NCBI GenBank assembly: GCA_021806125.1
Contig: JAJZYC010000041.1
Location: 1-10,327 of the forward strand
DNA: 10,327 nt
Direction of reading: 5' to 3'
Source of the DNA: a bacterium
Lineage (GTDB): Bacteria > SZUA-79 > Acidulodesulfobacterales > Acidulodesulfobacteraceae
The notes beneath the pieces were generated by a model, which saw only the letters and a list, made by a program, of their open reading frames with translations, did no database searches and was not told where the DNA came from. Positions 7,186-10,327 of the stretch are shown piece after piece (within the stretch, counting starts at the first letter, position 1; each line of letters starts with the position of its first letter). Both the position numbers and the translations under genes were made by a program.

Positions 7186-7584
7186 TTACTTTTTGGTTGC
7201 GATTGCTATTTTATAAAGCCCGCGTTTAATGCTTAAACCCATAACGTTTACGATGCTTGAAGCTGTAGATTCTTTATCGGCTTTTATAATAATCGTGGGA
7301 TTGCTTTCCCGCGTTTTAACGTTTTTCAGAAATAGAGACAGTTCTTTCTCGGACAGCTCTTTATTTTTATAAAATATTTTGCCGGCTTTCGTTATATATA
7401 TAGTTATAGGTTTTTTAGACGAAGTAAAAGATTTTACTCCCGATTTAGGCAGATGGATTTTTATGCCGTAGCTCGAAGTAAAAGTCGTCGTCATCATAAA
7501 AAATATCAGCAGTGTTAAAAAAACGTCCACCATATTGATAACGTTTATTATGGGGTCCGGTTTTCTTTTATATGCAAACTTCAT
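7186..7584 (-). CDS. exbD: ExbD/TolR family energy-transducing protein
   Basis: Inner-membrane partner of ExbB/TolQ that uses the proton gradient to power TonB-dependent uptake or Tol-Pal envelope function. The 132-residue protein has a short cytoplasmic N-terminus, one membrane segment (about 12-35) and a periplasmic domain. The segment contains NMVDVFLTLLIFFMM, with aspartate D20 in the place of the proton-carrying D25 of E. coli ExbD. The periplasmic part shows the family pattern ITIYITKAGKIFY followed by NPTIIIKADKE and the closing GLYKIAIATKK. It lies 28 nt after exbB. The ribosome binding site is weak (AGGCG, about 14 nt away), so coupling to exbB is likely. No TonB, TolA, TolB or receptor gene is in the window, so ExbD and TolR cannot be told apart. 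Confidence 0.9.
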   Translation of the reverse strand: MKFAYKRKPDPIINVINMVDVFLTLLIFFMMTTTFTSSYGIKIHLPKSGVKSFTSSKKPITIYITKAGKIFYKNKELSEKELSLFLKNVKTRESNPTIIIKADKESTASSIVNVMGLSIKRGLYKIAIATKK

Positions 7585-7612
7585 ATTTATATTTAACGCC
7601 TGTTTTCGATAA

Positions 7613-8221
7613 TTAATCTTTATTCATAAAAGATAAGATCCTCGATGCGGTATCTTCCATTGCCGCTCCGAAGTTAAACGCTTTAGAAGCAAAATACTTA
7701 AAAAATAAAAAAGATATTATGGCTATTATAAGACCTATCGCGGTCGAATATAGCGCTTCAGAAATACCGAGGGCAAGAAGATGCGGGTTTGTAATGCCGC
7801 TCTGATAGGATACGGCGCCGAGAGCCTTAATCATGCCTACGACCGTTCCGAGAAGCCCAAGCAGCGGAGCGATAGTCGTAATCGCGCTCAGTCCTTCGAG
7901 GTTTTTTTCGAGGTCTAAATATGCCCTTCTTCCCGACTCTTCGACCTCTAATTTAATGGTATCTATAGAGTTTTTATAGTTGTCTATGATTGAAAGATAA
8001 ATTTTTGCTATGGGGGTTTTTGCAGTCATGCACATGCCTTTAGCTTTTTCGATATCGCCGTCTTTTATGGATTTTTCTACGTTAAAAAGGAATTCCTCCG
8101 GGAATATTTTGGATTTTCTTAAGCTGTAAAAACGTTCTATTATAATCGCAAGCGCAATAATGGAACACAGGATTAAAGGATATAAAAAGAACTCGGTAAG
8201 CAGTTCGCTTTGATTAAACAT
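7613..8221 (-). CDS. exbB: MotA/TolQ/ExbB proton channel family protein
   Basis: Polytopic inner-membrane protein that forms the proton-conducting motor complex with ExbD/TolR. The 202-residue protein has three predicted membrane segments at about 10-29, 114-134 and 152-177, with a long cytoplasmic loop between the first two, the ExbB/TolQ layout. Family motifs are IIERFYSLRKS after segment one, APLLGLLGTVVGMIKAL (118-134) and GISEALYSTAIGLIIAI (152-168), the last carrying the conserved channel-lining threonine (T160). The ATG at 8221 overlaps the end of the upstream gene by 8 nt, and AAGGG stands about nine bases upstream, so translation is probably coupled. Segment pattern and length fit ExbB or TolQ better than MotA. 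Confidence 0.92.
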   Translation of the reverse strand: MFNQSELLTEFFLYPLILCSIIALAIIIERFYSLRKSKIFPEEFLFNVEKSIKDGDIEKAKGMCMTAKTPIAKIYLSIIDNYKNSIDTIKLEVEESGRRAYLDLEKNLEGLSAITTIAPLLGLLGTVVGMIKALGAVSYQSGITNPHLLALGISEALYSTAIGLIIAIISFLFFKYFASKAFNFGAAMEDTASRILSFMNKD

Positions 8222-9200
8222 AATATCGCACCCTTATTTTTTTAAATTCTTTAGTGCTTTCGAGGGCATCGAAATCCTTTATGCCCGTAAGCGAAGAAAT
8301 CCGTTCCATAACGTTATGTGCGTCTTCTTTCGATTTTGAATGTATCATAGTAAATATATTGTATTCCCACCTTCCCGGATATACCGGCCTTTGATAGCAG
8401 TGGGAAACTTCTTTTATAGAAGACATTATTTTTCCGTGTTTTTCGGTTTCTTCCGGCTTAGATTTCCATATGCCCATAATATTGTAACTGAATCCGGCTT
8501 TCTGATGGTACAGGACGCATGCAAACCTGCGCATCTTCTTATCGCTTAAAAAATTTTTTATCGTTTCCAATAATTTTTCCTGGGAAATTCCTAAATTTGC
8601 CGATAAATTTTTAAAGGGTTCCGGGGTAATTTCAAGGTCTTTTTGAAGCTCCCTGATACAGGACTTTTCAAAATCGGTAATTTTTATCTCGGAATCGGAT
8701 TTAAAATCGTCATGCGAAAAAAATTTAAAAGAAGACGGTTCTTCGCCGGTCATATCGAAATTAACGCCTATTTTGAAAAGTTTCAGCGTAGGCAGTATTA
8801 AATAATCGGACGCGCCGGACTTTTCGCTCAGCAGTTTAATTTCGTCTTCGAGAGAATATTCGGACGGCAGGGTAATAGTGAACCATATATTGTATTCGTT
8901 GTTTCTCAAATAATTATGGCTGACGCCGCTATGCGAATTTATGGCATCCGCGGCGGAATCCACAAGTCCGCTATCGACTTTAAAAGCCGCCAGGGTGCTT
9001 TTATATCCTATATTGTGGGAATCGAATATAGCGCTTATCTGCCTGATAATTTTATTATTTTTTAAATTTAATATCCTGCCTAAAACCTCTTCTTCGGATA
9101 TGCCGGTAAGATTAGCGATGCTTAAAAACGGGCGGACGGAAATAGGAAAATCCGTCTGCAGAATATTTAATATTTTCTTGTCGGTTAATTCAAGTTCCAT
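8214..9200 (-). CDS. ahbAB: Fused AhbA-AhbB-type siroheme decarboxylase
   Basis: Likely removes the two acetate carboxyls of siroheme to give 12,18-didecarboxysiroheme, an early step of the siroheme-dependent (alternative) heme pathway; the related NirDL/GH proteins do this for heme d1. The 328-residue protein holds two Lrp/AsnC-like units, each a winged-helix part plus a RAM-like domain: about 1-150 and 172-328. Unit one has VSHNYLRN (93-100, H95) and RQISAIFDSHNIGYKSTL; unit two has VSHCYQRP (265-272, H267), MRRFACVLYHQKAGFSYN and RWEYNIFTM. These histidine motifs are the family hallmark and separate it from ordinary Lrp regulators. Most known AhbA and AhbB are separate chains, so the fusion is notable. 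The ATG at 9200 lies about 20 nt past the predicted transcription start, without a Shine-Dalgarno site. It heads the transcript containing exbBD. Use for heme d1 rather than b-type heme cannot be excluded. Confidence 0.87.
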   Translation of the reverse strand: MELELTDKKILNILQTDFPISVRPFLSIANLTGISEEEVLGRILNLKNNKIIRQISAIFDSHNIGYKSTLAAFKVDSGLVDSAADAINSHSGVSHNYLRNNEYNIWFTITLPSEYSLEDEIKLLSEKSGASDYLILPTLKLFKIGVNFDMTGEEPSSFKFFSHDDFKSDSEIKITDFEKSCIRELQKDLEITPEPFKNLSANLGISQEKLLETIKNFLSDKKMRRFACVLYHQKAGFSYNIMGIWKSKPEETEKHGKIMSSIKEVSHCYQRPVYPGRWEYNIFTMIHSKSKEDAHNVMERISSLTGIKDFDALESTKEFKKIRVRYYV

Positions 9201-9228
9201 ATTTAAAAAAAGAGGTTAATTAATTTTA

Positions 9229-9258
9229 ATTATATCAATTTACTAGAATAACCGTCAA
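9229..9258 (-). promoter_or_regulatory. Near-consensus sigma-70 promoter for ahbAB and genes downstream
   Basis: On the minus strand, TTGACG (-35, 9258-9253) is followed by an 18-base spacer and TATAAT (-10, 9234-9229), 11 of 12 matches to consensus. Transcription should begin near 9222, leaving a leader of about 22 nt before the ahbAB ATG. The -35 box starts one base past the U-run of the upstream cytochrome terminator. It is the best promoter visible in the window and may drive all genes down to pyrE. Confidence 0.75.
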
Positions 9259-9259
9259 G

Positions 9260-9297
9260 AAAAAACCTCCGCCCGCCTTCTCGGCGGCAGAGGTTTT
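9260..9297 (-). terminator. Intrinsic terminator after the second cytochrome c gene
   Basis: An 8-bp outer stem (AAAACCTC at 9262-9269 with GAGGTTTT at 9290-9297) continues through a C/A mismatch into a GC-rich inner stem (GCC-GCC against GGC-GGC with one bulged C) and a TTCTC loop. On the minus strand it ends in six T residues (9265-9260). It lies 46 nt past the cytochrome stop codon and separates that gene from the ahbAB promoter. The plus-strand side also ends in TTTTAATTTT, but no plus-strand gene needs it. Confidence 0.85.
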
Positions 9298-9343
9298 AAT
9301 TTTAATCTTTACGTAAAAAAATGCGGCAATATTATGCGGCATA

Positions 9344-9700
9344 TTACTTCAAAGATTCGAGATACTCCGCAATAGCACTGACCTTCGAAGCGGGCATGCT
9401 TTTATGGTTGGGCATAATCGCCATGTAGGACTTTCCGTTAAGAGTAGCAAAAGTTCCGGACTTAAAATGCGCGCCGGGAGTTACTATCTGCGTCTTGAGC
9501 CAGGACAGGCTTCTCTGCGAACCTATGTGTGAAAGATTCGGACCGACGTGGCCGCCGTTTCCGTTAATGGTATGGCAGGCGATACAGCCTTCCGAACCGA
9601 AAAGAGAAGCTCCGGACGCGGCAAAAGCTGAAACGCTTATTGTCGATATTCCGGTAAAAATTAACGCCGCGATAAATAACTTGCCGATTTTTAAAATCAT
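9344..9700 (-). CDS. Small exported monoheme cytochrome c (copy 2)
   Basis: Predicted periplasmic class I cytochrome c of 118 residues that would shuttle electrons; its partners are not identifiable here. An N-terminal signal peptide (about 1-27, likely cut after AFA) precedes a single heme-binding CIACH (39-43). The probable axial methionine is M96 in the AIMP motif, with M102 as an alternative. The C-terminal helix ends in AEYLESLK. I place the start at the ATG at 9700, because GGAGG at 9713-9709 stands eight bases upstream; the in-frame GTG at 9709 shares its first base with that site and cannot be the start. The mature part is about 71% identical (65 of 91 by hand count, no gaps) to the neighbour at 9922-10266, a tandem duplication. 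It has its own terminator and possibly its own promoter. Confidence 0.92.
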   Translation of the reverse strand: MILKIGKLFIAALIFTGISTISVSAFAASGASLFGSEGCIACHTINGNGGHVGPNLSHIGSQRSLSWLKTQIVTPGAHFKSGTFATLNGKSYMAIMPNHKSMPASKVSAIAEYLESLK

Positions 9701-9708
9701 TCGATTCA

Positions 9709-9713
9709 CCTCC
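9709..9713 (-). promoter_or_regulatory. Shine-Dalgarno site deciding the start of cytochrome copy 2
   Basis: The minus strand reads GGGGAGGTGAATCGA followed by ATG. GGAGG with an 8-nt spacer points to the ATG at 9700. The longer frame starting with GTG at 9709 begins inside this site and is rejected. Confidence 0.85.
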
Positions 9714-9744
9714 CCTTTTTTAATGTCGATATAAAGAAATATTT

Positions 9745-9759
9745 ATTATGCAACATAAT
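9745..9759. promoter_or_regulatory. 15-bp dyad, possible operator over a weak -10 box
   Basis: ATTATG (9745-9750) and CATAAT (9754-9759) are perfect inverted arms around CAA, 45 nt upstream of the start codon of cytochrome copy 2. Read on the minus strand, CATAAT at 9750-9745 matches five of six bases of a -10 box, but no good -35 box stands 16-18 nt before it. A regulator bound here could control the downstream cytochrome, or the symmetry may be chance in AT-rich DNA. It does not match the FNR/CRP consensus. Confidence 0.3.
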
Positions 9760-9818
9760 GAAACGATAAAAAATAATAATAAAAACGATATTGCGGTTAA
9801 TATTTCTGAATACCGGTT

Positions 9819-9888
9819 AAAAAATGGGGTTCAAATGCTTTAATATGCCCCGTACAGCCCGTTAGAAAACTAAAGAGTTGCACGGGGC
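9819..9888 (-). terminator. Hairpin-rich segment after cytochrome copy 1: terminator or attenuator
   Basis: Read on the minus strand, GCCCCGT (9888-9882) pairs with ACGGGGC (9853-9847) in a 7-bp stem that extends by about four more pairs past one mismatch. The same GGGG (9851-9848) can instead pair with CCCC (9829-9826), which is followed by ATTTTTT. The second fold is a weak intrinsic terminator; the first would block it. A simple reading is termination after the cytochrome at 9922-10266; a conditional switch on read-through into the next cytochrome is possible. It matches no riboswitch class I recognise. Confidence 0.45.
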
Positions 9889-9921
9889 GCAAATAATTCG
9901 GAAAGTTATTTATGTTTTATA

Positions 9922-10266
9922 CTATTTTAAAGATTCGAGATAAGAGGCTAAAGCGTTAAGTTTTGACGCCGCCATGTGTCTGTGTCCCGGCATAATAGCC
10001 TGATAGGACTGGCCGTTGATGTTTGCGGTGGTTCCGGCGGCAAAATGGGCGCCGGGATTTGTTATCTGGGTTTTAAGCCAGGAAAGGCTTCTTCTACTGC
10101 CTACATGAGATAAATCCGGACCTACCGAGCCGCCCTGACCGTTAATACTGTGGCAGGCGATACAGCCTTCGGAATTGAAAATCGATGAGCCCGATGCGGC
10201 AAAAACCGTAGTAGCGCTAAAAATTAAAGCTACGGCAATGAATAAAGCCGGAATGCTTTTTTTCAT
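9922..10266 (-). CDS. Small exported monoheme cytochrome c (copy 1)
   Basis: Predicted periplasmic class I cytochrome c of 114 residues. It has a signal peptide (about 1-23, positively charged MKK, hydrophobic core, likely cut after VFA), one heme attachment motif CIACH (35-39), a GPDLSHVGSRRSLSWLKTQI stretch (49-68) shared with its paralogue, and a probable axial methionine M92 in AIMPGHRHM (M98 is the alternative). AAGGGGG about ten bases before the ATG at 10266 serves as ribosome binding site. A TATTAT box near the right edge (10326-10321) could be its -10 element, but the -35 region is outside the window. The adjacent paralogue differs mostly by conservative changes, so both probably do the same kind of electron transfer, perhaps under different conditions. 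The electron donor and acceptor cannot be told from this window. Confidence 0.93.
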   Translation of the reverse strand: MKKSIPALFIAVALIFSATTVFAASGSSIFNSEGCIACHSINGQGGSVGPDLSHVGSRRSLSWLKTQITNPGAHFAAGTTANINGQSYQAIMPGHRHMAASKLNALASYLESLK

Positions 10267-10327
10267 AATAATTCTACCCCCTTGAAATTAAAAAAAAAAT
10301 TAAATTTATTTACTGAACTTATAATAT

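Noticed and set aside
8214..9200. Lrp/AsnC-type transcription regulator
   Set aside because: The protein does have helix-turn-helix-like segments, but two tandem units with VSHNY and VSHCY histidine motifs and the RRxxAVFD-like strand are hallmarks of the siroheme decarboxylase family.
9819..9888. Cyclic-di-GMP (GEMM) riboswitch between the cytochrome genes
   Set aside because: GEMM riboswitches are known upstream of cytochrome genes in related anaerobes, but the conserved GEMM core bases are not found here.

Overview
The window is about 10.3 kb of densely packed DNA in which every supported gene lies on the minus strand, so the genes are described from the right end leftward. Coding regions look moderately GC-poor and the gaps are very AT-rich. 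The ExbB/ExbD pair, two exported c-type cytochromes and a lipoprotein point to a Gram-negative cell. A fused AhbA-AhbB-type siroheme decarboxylase and a PurF with all four iron-sulfur cysteines fit an anaerobe or microaerophile, for instance a sulfate-reducer-like lineage of the former Deltaproteobacteria. This placement is inference; nothing here fixes a taxon.

Right end (9922-10266 and 9344-9700): two small monoheme cytochromes c, about 71% identical in their mature parts by hand count, lie in tandem. The gap between them holds a hairpin-rich segment (9819-9888) that can be drawn in two mutually exclusive folds, one ending in a U-run, and a 15-bp dyad (9745-9759). A clear intrinsic terminator (9260-9297) follows the second cytochrome.

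Middle (7186-9200): a near-consensus sigma-70 promoter (9229-9258) sits directly against that terminator. It drives a two-domain Lrp/AsnC-fold protein of the AhbA/AhbB (NirDL/GH) siroheme decarboxylase family, followed by exbB (8-nt overlap) and exbD. Heme made through siroheme would supply cytochromes such as those next door.

Left (350-7103): a de novo nucleotide block in the order purB, purS, purQ, purL, purF, pyrE, with gaps of 16-128 nt. It encodes the three-part FGAM synthase (PurS-PurQ-small PurL), the first committed purine enzyme (PurF), adenylosuccinate lyase (PurB) and orotate phosphoribosyltransferase (PyrE). No second strong promoter or intrinsic terminator is evident between 9200 and 350, so a transcript of about 9 kb is possible.

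Repeats: a REP/MITE-like hairpin family (core ATTCCTGC-GAAA-GCAGGAAT) occurs as a three-hairpin array with a 58-bp tandem duplication after pyrE (167-316) and as a single copy between purL and purF (2442-2471), with a compensatory base-pair change between copies. A different inverted repeat (7129-7183) lies in the purB leader. The left edge (1-135) holds the start of a lipoprotein gene. No gene-free stretch exceeds 300 bases. I saw no phage, defence or CRISPR system, and no clearly undescribed system; the most interesting parts are the repeat array, the possible attenuator between the cytochromes, and the heme-ExbBD-purine gene arrangement.
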